64,000 bases of DNA from Myroides sp. 1354 (lineage in GTDB: Bacteria > Bacteroidota > Bacteroidia > Flavobacteriales > Flavobacteriaceae): NCBI RefSeq assembly GCF_030324495.1, contig NZ_JACAGN010000002.1:240733-304732 (forward strand), read 5' to 3'. The first letter of the stretch is position 1. Each line of letters begins with the position of its first letter. The notes beneath the pieces are model-generated. The model saw only the letters and a program-made list of their open reading frames with translations, searched no databases and was not told the DNA's origin. Position numbers and translations under genes: made by a program. Below are positions 45,183 to 52,758 of the stretch, piece by piece.

Positions 45183-47627
45183 TTACTCTTCGAAAAAAAT
45201 TCTTTTAACTCTTTGAGACACACTTGTTATTATTTCATATGGAATTGTGTGAATAGCCTCCGCTATAATCGTCGTTGGCAAATCTGCTCCAAAAATAATA
45301 ACCTCATCTCCTTCACGACAATCAATGGCTGTAACATCGACCATTAACATATCCATACAGATGGATCCGGTTATTGGCGCTTTTTGATTTTCAATCAAAA
45401 CATAACCTCCATTACTTCCCCATAGACGATGAATCCCATCTGCATATCCAATTGGCACAGTCGCTATCTTCGTTTTTCCCGTCGCTCGAAAACGACGACC
45501 ATAACCAACACTCTCGCCAGTCTCTATTTCTTTCACCTGCATAATGCGCGTTTTCAAGGTTCCCACATTGCGCAATTGCTTCATCTCTTGTTTGTCATTG
45601 CCAATACCATACAACCCAATTCCCAAACGTACCATATCCATCTGATACGAAGAATAGTTATAAATACCCGATGTATTTAAAATGTGTAAAATGGGTTGAA
45701 TCTGCAATTGCTCCTTAATATAGGAACTATCTTTTTGGAACAATTCCATTTGCCCCAAGGTAAAATCTTGATATACCTCCATATCACTAGAAGATAAATG
45801 AGAAAAAATAGATTTTACTTCTACGCTATTGGTGTGTTTTAAAATAGCAATAAGCTCATCCAATTCGGAGGTTACAAATCCATGACGATGCATACCCGTT
45901 TCTACCTTAATATGTATAGGATATTGATACGCGTTTTTTTCACGAACTAATTGAAGAAAAGCACGTAGTTCTCGAAGCGAATAAATCTCAGGTTCTAAAT
46001 CATAAGCCACCATAGCAGAAAAAGCACTAATCTCAGGATTCATCACAATAATATTCGTTTTAATTCCTGCTTTTCGCAATGCAATTCCTTCATCAGCAAA
46101 TGCCACTCCTAAATAACTTACTTTTTCATGCTCCAATAACTTGGCAATTTCAACACTTCCGTGACCATAACCAAAAGCTTTTACCATCACCATGGTTTTG
46201 GTTTCTGGTTTTAATTTAGAGCGATAGAAATTTAAATTATGACGAATAGCGGTGAGATTAATCTCCAATACGGTTTCATGAGTTTTTTCTTCTAATAAAC
46301 TGACAATTTTATCGAAGCGAAATCCTCGTGCTCCCTTAATTAAAATTGTTTCATCTATAAATTCATCCATGGACACTTTTTGCAAAAATTCATCCGTAGA
46401 TGCAAAGTAGCGCACAATGGAAGAATCTTTGCCATATTGACTAATTTCTTCTCCAATGCAAATTACCTTTCCAATATGAGAGTTCTTGAGCAATTGATTG
46501 ACTTGTCGATACAATTCTCGCGGTTCTAATCCACTGTGAAATACATCAGATAGAATCACTGTTTTATTGGCATTACTACGGTGCTTTTCCAAGAAGTCCA
46601 AAGCAATACTCAAAGATTGAAAATCCGAGCTATAAGCATCATCAATAATCGAACAATTGTTGATGCCTTTTTTTACTTGCAATCGCAATTCAATCGCATA
46701 CAATTTTTTGATGCGTTCTTGTATGGTTTCAATTGCATACCCCATGACGAGCATCGTCAGAATACAGGTCATGCAATTTTGTATCGAAAATTCATCCGTA
46801 AAAGGAATGTCAACCGTAAAGGTTTCTACCTTATTATATATAAGTGTTAGTTTCCTCTCTTCAACCTTGCCGTATAAAACGGTATCTGAATCAGTTAAAC
46901 TCCAACTTGCATAGGTCGTTTGTGAAGGTAGTACGGCTAAAATTCGAGGGTCTTTTTCTCCAATTAGGACAGGTGTATGCGTAAACAATTGCATTTTCTC
47001 TTGAATCTTTTGTTCTACTGTTTCAAACCCGTCCTGATGTTCACTGGTTATCGAAGTGATAATCCCCAACGTTGGCTGAACAATTGGCTGTAGATTTTTC
47101 ATCTCATTTACTGTAGATATTCCTACCTCAAACAAACCAATCGTATGCTGTTCAGCCATTCCAAATACAGATAAAGGCACACCTGTTTGTGAATTGTAAC
47201 TCTTGGGACTTTTTATGATAGAGTATTCCTTACTCAACAGAAAATTCAACCATTCTTTGACCACCGTTTTCCCTCTACTTCCCGTTATTCCCACCACTGG
47301 AATATCGAACTTTTGACGATGCCAAGTGGCAGCTTGTTGCAGCGCTTGTAACGTATTTTGTACAACAAAATACGTTACGCCTGGCTGTTGTATTATTTTT
47401 GTTTGATCTGATACCACAAAATAGGTAATTCCCAATCGAATCAGTTCTTCGATATAAGTATGTCCATCGTGATTTTGTCCAACCAAGGCAAAAAACAAGG
47501 TTGTACTATCATTTAAAAGCGTTCTGCTGTCTACAGAAACGCGATTAATTTCAAAGCGCTCTTCTTTCTTATCCCCAATCACCTCAGCTTGCAGATAAGC
47601 ACAGAAATTTGCAGTATCAATATTCAT
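45183..47627 (-). CDS. Bifunctional UDP-MurNAc-tripeptide:D-Ala-D-Ala ligase / alanine racemase
   Basis: 814 residues. The N-terminal half is MurF-like, with the P-loop GITGSRGKT, and adds D-Ala-D-Ala to the peptidoglycan precursor. The C-terminal half (about 445-814) is an alanine racemase, with the PLP lysine in VKAFGYGHG and the conserved SVGYGRRFRA region. The fusion of murF and alr is a Bacteroidota trait that couples D-Ala production to its use. The ATG at 47627 is supported by a -7 box 25 bp upstream. Confidence 0.95.
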   Translation of the reverse strand: MNIDTANFCAYLQAEVIGDKKEERFEINRVSVDSRTLLNDSTTLFFALVGQNHDGHTYIEELIRLGITYFVVSDQTKIIQQPGVTYFVVQNTLQALQQAATWHRQKFDIPVVGITGSRGKTVVKEWLNFLLSKEYSIIKSPKSYNSQTGVPLSVFGMAEQHTIGLFEVGISTVNEMKNLQPIVQPTLGIITSITSEHQDGFETVEQKIQEKMQLFTHTPVLIGEKDPRILAVLPSQTTYASWSLTDSDTVLYGKVEERKLTLIYNKVETFTVDIPFTDEFSIQNCMTCILTMLVMGYAIETIQERIKKLYAIELRLQVKKGINNCSIIDDAYSSDFQSLSIALDFLEKHRSNANKTVILSDVFHSGLEPRELYRQVNQLLKNSHIGKVICIGEEISQYGKDSSIVRYFASTDEFLQKVSMDEFIDETILIKGARGFRFDKIVSLLEEKTHETVLEINLTAIRHNLNFYRSKLKPETKTMVMVKAFGYGHGSVEIAKLLEHEKVSYLGVAFADEGIALRKAGIKTNIIVMNPEISAFSAMVAYDLEPEIYSLRELRAFLQLVREKNAYQYPIHIKVETGMHRHGFVTSELDELIAILKHTNSVEVKSIFSHLSSSDMEVYQDFTLGQMELFQKDSSYIKEQLQIQPILHILNTSGIYNYSSYQMDMVRLGIGLYGIGNDKQEMKQLRNVGTLKTRIMQVKEIETGESVGYGRRFRATGKTKIATVPIGYADGIHRLWGSNGGYVLIENQKAPITGSICMDMLMVDVTAIDCREGDEVIIFGADLPTTIIAEAIHTIPYEIITSVSQRVKRIFFEE

Positions 47628-47652
47628 TAATTTGTCTTTATTTATTTCGACA

Positions 47653-47660
47653 CAAAGGTA
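47653..47660 (-). promoter_or_regulatory. -7 box of murF-alr
   Basis: TACCTTTG on the minus strand matches TAnnTTTG and lies between the dsrE-like stop (47683) and the murF-alr ATG. Confidence 0.55.
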
Positions 47661-47682
47661 AACAGAGAGAATCTTTTGACCG

Positions 47683-48045
47683 CTATAAATTGCATTTAAT
47701 ATAGGCCCATCCTTCCTCTTGTTTTTCAATAATTGCAATCAATCCGGAAGGTACATAACCCACATGTTCGAAAATATCCGTTTTGTCAATTTGGCGTACG
47801 CGGATAGTATTTTCACAAGCAAAAAACTGAACGCCTTTTTGCATGGCTTGCTTCAAAGCATCACCAACCATTGTCTTTGTTTTTCTCACCATTCCAATAG
47901 CTGGACCATGTACAACCACATGGATTTCCACATCATTTCCCCAATGATTAATTACATTCGTTACATAGGTCATTAAAGCGTTTTGTTCATTGATATTTTC
48001 GGTATTCATTTGAAAAACAACCCTATGTTTCTTTCTTGTATTCAT
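47683..48045 (-). CDS. DsrE family sulfur-handling protein
   Basis: A 120-residue protein of the DsrE/TusD fold: VVFQMNTENINEQ at the start, VEIHVVVHGPAIGMV, and MQKGVQFFACENTIR, which carries the conserved Cys (about residue 76). A second cysteine is at position 118 (KCNL). Relatives carry persulfide sulfur between proteins. It is divergent from the YeeE/YedE genes, and the intergenic region contains the Crp/Fnr-type palindrome, so it may belong to the same regulon. Confidence 0.85.
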   Translation of the reverse strand: MNTRKKHRVVFQMNTENINEQNALMTYVTNVINHWGNDVEIHVVVHGPAIGMVRKTKTMVGDALKQAMQKGVQFFACENTIRVRQIDKTDIFEHVGYVPSGLIAIIEKQEEGWAYIKCNL

Positions 48046-48173
48046 AATTGTACTCGTTTAATTTTTGTTTTTTGTTGATTAATTATAAAGCTACTAAATC
48101 CTTTTTCATTATTCGAAATTTTCGCTTGTTTTTTACACCTTTTTCTTCCTCCCCTATCTTAAATGTCTTTTAC

Positions 48174-48190
48174 TGTATCAAAAGTTACTG
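48174..48190. promoter_or_regulatory. Candidate Crp/Fnr-type site upstream of the YeeE/YedE genes
   Basis: TGTATC-AAAA-GTTACTG. Half-sites GTATC (48175-48179) and GTTAC (48184-48188) are separated by 4 bp. The first half-site base is exactly 36 bp before the first base of the near-consensus -7 box CACTTTTG (48211-48218). The arrangement is repeated upstream of the persulfide dioxygenase gene (50740-50756). Confidence 0.55.
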
Positions 48191-48245
48191 TGCATCCCTA
48201 AAATAATCCTCACTTTTGTCCTATACAAATCTAAATAGAACAATT

Positions 48246-48806
48246 ATGCATTGGATTTACGAACCTTGGCCTTGGTATATGGGTGGAATTTTTATCGCTA
48301 CCACCTTAGTGTTACTGTTACTCATGGGGAAAACTTTTGGTTTTTCTTCCAACTTAAGAACCATGTGTTCCATGATGGGAGCAGGAAAGACTTGTGATTT
48401 TTTCTGTTTCAACTGGAAAGCCCAAACGTGGAATTTACTTTTCTTAATAGGAACCATACTCGGCGGGTTTATTGCTTATCATTTTTTAAGTGTCAATGGT
48501 GCTGCTATTCCCTTGGGAGAATCCACCATTCAAAAGCTGAACGAATTGGGTATTGAAAGTGCTGGTCAGGCCTATGTTCCAACTGAGCTCTTTGGAGAAG
48601 AAGCATTTTCCTCTATCAAAACAATCCTTTTGCTACTAATTGCTGGTTTTTTTGTTGGTTTTGGATCGAGATATGCGGGTGGATGTACTTCAGGACATGC
48701 AATTACAGGCTTGAGTAATTTTCAATTGCCTTCTCTTATCGCCGTTATTGGCTTTTTTATCGGTGGACTGATTATGGTACACTTAATTTTTCCACTTATC
48801 TTTTAA
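48246..48806 (+). CDS. YeeE/YedE thiosulfate transporter, N-terminal half protein
   Basis: A 186-residue membrane protein with about four TM segments and the family motif GCTSGHAITG. The conserved cysteines in TMCSMMGAGKTCDFFC may relay thiosulfate or sulfane sulfur as in TsuA. The next gene encodes the other half, so the transporter is split into two proteins, as in many Bacteroidota and Proteobacteria. The ATG at 48246 lies about 22 bp from the predicted transcription start. Confidence 0.88.
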   Translation: MHWIYEPWPWYMGGIFIATTLVLLLLMGKTFGFSSNLRTMCSMMGAGKTCDFFCFNWKAQTWNLLFLIGTILGGFIAYHFLSVNGAAIPLGESTIQKLNELGIESAGQAYVPTELFGEEAFSSIKTILLLLIAGFFVGFGSRYAGGCTSGHAITGLSNFQLPSLIAVIGFFIGGLIMVHLIFPLIF

Positions 48807-48816
48807 TGCTTACGAA

Positions 48817-49230
48817 ATGAAAAAAATAGCTTATTTATTCGTCGGTATCTTATTCGGTATTGGCATGTTTAAATCAGGAGCTTCTTCTTGGTTTAGAATT
48901 TATGAAATGTTTCAATTTGATAGCTTTCATATGTATGGAATTATGGGAACAGCCTTAACCCTAGCCGTTATAGCCACCTTGATCATCAAAAAGAAAAAAA
49001 TCAACGATTTTTCGGGTAATCCCATTGTATTTACCCCAAAAGAAAAGCGCATTCCTCGGTATTTACTTGGCGGTATCTTCTTTGGATTAGGTTGGGCACT
49101 CGGTGGTGCATGTCCTGGTCCTATGTTTGCCTTATTAGGTGCTGGTTTTTATCCGATCATCATTGCCATTATAGGAGCTTTATTGGGTACCTGGTTTTAC
49201 GGTCTTATACAAAAATGGTTGCCTCATTAA
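48817..49230 (+). CDS. YeeE/YedE thiosulfate transporter, second half (DUF6691 type)
   Basis: A 137-residue membrane protein with about four TM segments and the motif GGACPGPMFALLG, the C-terminal counterpart of GCTSGHAI in the partner 10 bp upstream. The pair would form one pore for thiosulfate or related sulfur compounds. Confidence 0.87.
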   Translation: MKKIAYLFVGILFGIGMFKSGASSWFRIYEMFQFDSFHMYGIMGTALTLAVIATLIIKKKKINDFSGNPIVFTPKEKRIPRYLLGGIFFGLGWALGGACPGPMFALLGAGFYPIIIAIIGALLGTWFYGLIQKWLPH

Positions 49231-49280
49231 AAAATTAGCCCTCGCGGTTCTCCTATTTTTGATACCTAAACCATTTATAC

Positions 49281-49288
49281 TATCTTTA
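49281..49288 (+). promoter_or_regulatory. -7-like box of the Crp/Fnr regulator gene
   Basis: TATCTTTA differs from TAnnTTTG at the last base and lies 25 bp before the ATG at 49314. I see no GTAAC/GTTAC palindrome 36 bp upstream of it, so autoregulation through that motif is not indicated. Confidence 0.4.
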
Positions 49289-49313
49289 AATCCAAACAAC
49301 GAGAAGTATTACT

Positions 49314-49949
49314 ATGGGACATATTATTAAAGAGAAATACCAAGGTCTTTTTGAAGAAAAGTTACTAGACGAAATTATTGAAGTCTCTACAATTAAAGAT
49401 TTTACAGAAGGAGAACGCCTGATGGAAATTGGAGAATACATCAAAAAAATTCCCTTATTATTATCTGGTGCAATTAAAATAATACGCGAAGATCAGAAAG
49501 AAGGAGAAATTGTATTGTACTATATCGAAGAAGGAGACACCTGTGCGATGACCTTAACTTGCTGCTTGGGAGAGACCAAAAGTCAGGTACGTTCTATTGC
49601 AGAAAAAGACGGTAGTGTAATCTTAATTCCTGTAAGTAAGATGGATGATTGGCTCGTTCGCTATAAAAGCTGGCGCAATTTTGTGCTGAATAGTTACAAT
49701 AACAGAATGAACGAAATGCTGTCTGCAATTGACAGTTTGGCTTTCATGAATATGGAAGAGCGCTTGTGTAAATTACTACAAGACAAAGCCAAAATATACA
49801 ACAGCAAATTCATCCACAATACCCATCAAGAACTTGCAGATGAGTTAAATACCTCTAGAGTTGTTATCTCTCGTATCTTAAAAACCCTAGAAAATCAAGG
49901 GATTATTCGCTTAAACAGAAAATACATCGAATTGCTCAAAAACAATTAA
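49314..49949 (+). CDS. Crp/Fnr-family regulator, candidate sulfane-sulfur sensor
   Basis: 211 residues. A cyclic-nucleotide-binding-like beta-barrel (about 20-110), a dimerisation helix (about 115-145) and a winged helix (about 165-205, THQELADELNTSRVVISRIL). The barrel contains Cys77, Cys83 and Cys84 in GDTCAMTLTCC, which replaces the usual cAMP phosphate-binding cassette. That, with its position in a persulfide cluster, suggests a thiol-based sensor. The recognition helix has SRVVISR. It is followed 2 bp later by the TSUP exporter and probably shares its transcript. Confidence 0.85.
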   Translation: MGHIIKEKYQGLFEEKLLDEIIEVSTIKDFTEGERLMEIGEYIKKIPLLLSGAIKIIREDQKEGEIVLYYIEEGDTCAMTLTCCLGETKSQVRSIAEKDGSVILIPVSKMDDWLVRYKSWRNFVLNSYNNRMNEMLSAIDSLAFMNMEERLCKLLQDKAKIYNSKFIHNTHQELADELNTSRVVISRILKTLENQGIIRLNRKYIELLKNN

Positions 49950-49951
49950 TC

Positions 49952-50737
49952 ATGAACATAGAATTTGTCGGTTATGCTTTAGCCCTTTTAGTGGGGATTT
50001 CGCTTGGCTTAATTGGCAGTGGAGGTTCCATTTTAACCGTACCTATTTTGGTATACATTTTAAAAATAGAGCCTTTTTTAGCTACCGCTTATTCCCTATT
50101 TATTGTGGGGTCTACCGCTTTAGTTGGAGGCATACAAAATGCTGTGAACCGCAAAGTAAATTACAAGTTAGTTTTGCTTTTTGGAATTCCTTCCTTACTA
50201 GCTGTATATGTGATGCGCGCCTTTGTATTGCCTTTAGTTCCTGACGCGTTTGTCTTTGGATCTCTTTCACTTTCAAAGAATGTACTGCTCATGGTGCTTT
50301 TTGCTTTAGTGATGTTCGCGTCTTCGATGAAAATGATTCGCCCCAAGGCAATCACTTCTAAGATCGCACAACCTCAAGAAAGTAAGTTAATACTTCAAGG
50401 AGTTTTAATCGGGATTATAGCAGGAACCGTAGGTGCAGGTGGAGGTTTTTTAATCATTCCTGCCTTGGTTCTATTTGCCAACAGTAGCATGAAAGAAGCT
50501 GTGGGAACATCCTTATTCATCGTTGCCATTCAATCGCTCATCGGCTTTTTAGGAGACATTAAAAATCCGCTCATTGACTGGAACTTACTGCTTACTTTTA
50601 GTGGTATTTCAATCGCAGGTATATTTCTGGGTATATTTTTGACGCGTTATATTCCAGACAACAACTTAAAAAAAGGCTTTGGCTATTTTGTATTGCTGAT
50701 GGCCTTATACATATTCAGTAAAGAAGTGTTTTTCTAG
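49952..50737 (+). CDS. TSUP/TauE-SafE family sulfite or organosulfonate exporter
   Basis: A 261-residue membrane protein with about eight TM segments in two repeats, each with a glycine-rich signature (GLIGSGGSILTVPILVY and GTVGAGGGFLIIPALVLF). By family it moves sulfite, thiosulfate or sulfonates. Sulfite is the product of persulfide dioxygenase, whose gene follows, so export of sulfite is a sensible role. Two bp after the regulator. Confidence 0.88.
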   Translation: MNIEFVGYALALLVGISLGLIGSGGSILTVPILVYILKIEPFLATAYSLFIVGSTALVGGIQNAVNRKVNYKLVLLFGIPSLLAVYVMRAFVLPLVPDAFVFGSLSLSKNVLLMVLFALVMFASSMKMIRPKAITSKIAQPQESKLILQGVLIGIIAGTVGAGGGFLIIPALVLFANSSMKEAVGTSLFIVAIQSLIGFLGDIKNPLIDWNLLLTFSGISIAGIFLGIFLTRYIPDNNLKKGFGYFVLLMALYIFSKEVFF

Positions 50738-50739
50738 TT

Positions 50740-50756
50740 TGTAACCTATGTTACTG
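50740..50756. promoter_or_regulatory. Candidate Crp/Fnr-type site upstream of the persulfide dioxygenase gene
   Basis: TGTAAC-CTAT-GTTACTG. GTAAC (50741-50745) and GTTAC (50750-50754) form a perfect inverted pair. It lies exactly 36 bp before the near-consensus -7 box TACTTTTA (50777-50784), the same distance as at the YeeE promoter. The centre is near -41, the class II activator position. Confidence 0.6.
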
Positions 50757-50809
50757 CACAATTAAAAACATCTTCTTACTTTTACTAATCAATAAAATAA
50801 ACAAGACTT

Positions 50810-52237
50810 ATGAAGATAGAACAAATTTATACTGGATGTTTAGCACAAGGTGCTTACTATATAGAGAGCAACGGAGAAGTTGCTATTATTGACCCTTTAC
50901 GCGAAGTACAACAATACGTAGACAAAGCAGACAAGGATCAGGCTAAGATTAAGTACATTTTCGAAACGCATTTTCATGCGGATTTCGTAAGTGGACACGT
51001 TACTTTAGCAGAAAAGACGGGCGCTCCCATTGTATATGGCCCCAATGCCAATCCAACATTTAAAGCGCATATCGCAAAAGATGGTGAAGTGTTTCAATTG
51101 GGAAATATCACCATTACAGCCCTGCATACTCCTGGGCATACGATGGAGAGTACAACCTATTTATTAAAAGATGAAAACGGTAAAGATCACGCTATTTTCA
51201 CAGGTGACACCCTATTTTTAGGAGATGTAGGTCGACCTGATTTAGCGCAAAAAGCAGCTAGCTTAACGCAAGAGCAATTAGCCGCAACTTTATACCACAG
51301 TTTACGCGATAAAATCATGCCGTTAGCAGACGATATAATCGTCTATCCAGCGCATGGAGCGGGTTCAGCTTGTGGAAAAAACTTAAGTAAAGAAACTGTT
51401 GGAACCCTAGGAGATCAGAAACAAACCAATTACGCCTTACGCGCAGATATGACAGAAGCTGAATTTGTCAAAGAAGTAACGGATGGCTTATTACCTCCTC
51501 CTGCTTATTTCCCATTAAACGTAAAACTAAACAAAGAAGGATACGATGATGTTGCAAACATTATCAACAATAATAAACCCTTAACTCCTGCGGAATTTGA
51601 ATTACTCGCTGATGAGTCTGGTGCTTTACTACTTGATGTTCGATCAGCAGCTGACTTTGCTGCTGGACATATCCCAGGATCTATTTTTATTGGTTTAGAT
51701 GGACAATTTGCTCCATGGGTAGGAGCTTTAATCACCGATATTAAACAACCGATTCTAATCATTGCTCCTGAAGGACGTGAGCAAGAGTGCATCATCCGTT
51801 TATCAAGAGTAGGGTATGACAATTCACTGGGATACTTAGCAGGTGGTTTTAACGCTTGGAAAAATGCGGGTAAAGAATATGATACCATACAACAAGTAAC
51901 GGCTAGTGAATTAGAAACAGCGATGAACACGGGAGACATCACTATTTTTGACGTGAGAAAACCAGGAGAATACAATGCCTCCCACATTCAATACAAAAAT
52001 CTAAACCATACACCATTAGATTTCTTAAATGATCATTTAGCCGCCTTCCCTACAACAGGAAACTTCTATATTCACTGCGCAGGTGGATATCGTTCACTCA
52101 TTGCCGCTTCTATCTTAAAAGCAAGAGGATACCACAATATGATTGATGTAATTGGTGGGTTTGGCGCAATTAAAAATACGGGAATTGCATTAGAAGACAA
52201 CAGCTGTACTTCTACTTGTTCCTCTAATTTAAAATAA
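50810..52237 (+). CDS. Persulfide dioxygenase-rhodanese fusion (CstB-like)
   Basis: 475 residues. The N-terminal metallo-beta-lactamase domain (about 1-245) has THFHADFVSGH with His54, His56 and Asp58, then HTPGHT and TGDTLF: an iron persulfide dioxygenase of the ETHE1 type. Two rhodanese domains follow. The first (about 255-360) lacks the catalytic Cys (loop reads APEGREQE). The second (about 370-470) has CAGGYRS with Cys423. This is the MBL, pseudo-rhodanese, rhodanese order of staphylococcal CstB, which converts persulfides to thiosulfate. Followed 5 bp later by thioredoxin. Confidence 0.92.
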   Translation: MKIEQIYTGCLAQGAYYIESNGEVAIIDPLREVQQYVDKADKDQAKIKYIFETHFHADFVSGHVTLAEKTGAPIVYGPNANPTFKAHIAKDGEVFQLGNITITALHTPGHTMESTTYLLKDENGKDHAIFTGDTLFLGDVGRPDLAQKAASLTQEQLAATLYHSLRDKIMPLADDIIVYPAHGAGSACGKNLSKETVGTLGDQKQTNYALRADMTEAEFVKEVTDGLLPPPAYFPLNVKLNKEGYDDVANIINNNKPLTPAEFELLADESGALLLDVRSAADFAAGHIPGSIFIGLDGQFAPWVGALITDIKQPILIIAPEGREQECIIRLSRVGYDNSLGYLAGGFNAWKNAGKEYDTIQQVTASELETAMNTGDITIFDVRKPGEYNASHIQYKNLNHTPLDFLNDHLAAFPTTGNFYIHCAGGYRSLIAASILKARGYHNMIDVIGGFGAIKNTGIALEDNSCTSTCSSNLK

Positions 52238-52242
52238 AAAAC

Positions 52243-52560
52243 ATGACAAAATTTGAAGCGTTAATTCAATCCGATCAATTTGTATTGGTTGACTTTTTTG
52301 CTACTTGGTGTGGTCCTTGTCAAATGCAAGCCCCAGTATTAGAAGAAGTAAAAGCTATTTTACAAGATGATATTACGATTATCAAAATTGACGTAGATAA
52401 AAATCAAGCGATAACCGCGCAATACAGTACCCAATACAACATGAGAGGAGTCCCCACCTTACTGTTGTTCCGACAAGGTAAACTCTTGTGGAAACAATCG
52501 GGTTATACAGATAAACACACATTGTTATATCACTTTAACAAGTATAAAGACCTGTATTAA
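52243..52560 (+). CDS. Thioredoxin
   Basis: A 105-residue thioredoxin with the active site WCGPC and cis-proline loop RGVPTLLLF. It lies 5 bp after the persulfide dioxygenase gene, so it may reduce persulfide or disulfide intermediates of that enzyme. It is the last gene of the operon, ending at the 52590-52620 terminator. It resembles the CxxC-less paralogue at 7591-7920. Confidence 0.92.
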   Translation: MTKFEALIQSDQFVLVDFFATWCGPCQMQAPVLEEVKAILQDDITIIKIDVDKNQAITAQYSTQYNMRGVPTLLLFRQGKLLWKQSGYTDKHTLLYHFNKYKDLY

Positions 52561-52589
52561 GCTGTAGAAGAGCTTTCCTAAATCAATCG

Positions 52590-52620
52590 AGCACTTAGCA
52601 CTAGCTAAGTGCTTTTTTTT
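52590..52620 (+). terminator. Terminator of the persulfide operon
   Basis: A 10-bp stem, AGCACTTAGC (52590-52599) with GCTAAGTGCT (52604-52613), loop ACTA and a T run of eight. Confidence 0.88.
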
Positions 52621-52758
52621 ATACTAAATTAATCAACTTAAAACTTAAATATATGTTAATCAGTAACAAAAAGCTAAAATGGCGACCTATCTTCCATAAG
52701 CTTTTATTGATTGCATCAATTTGAGTTATTTACAACCAATTAGTATAAAACAATTTAA

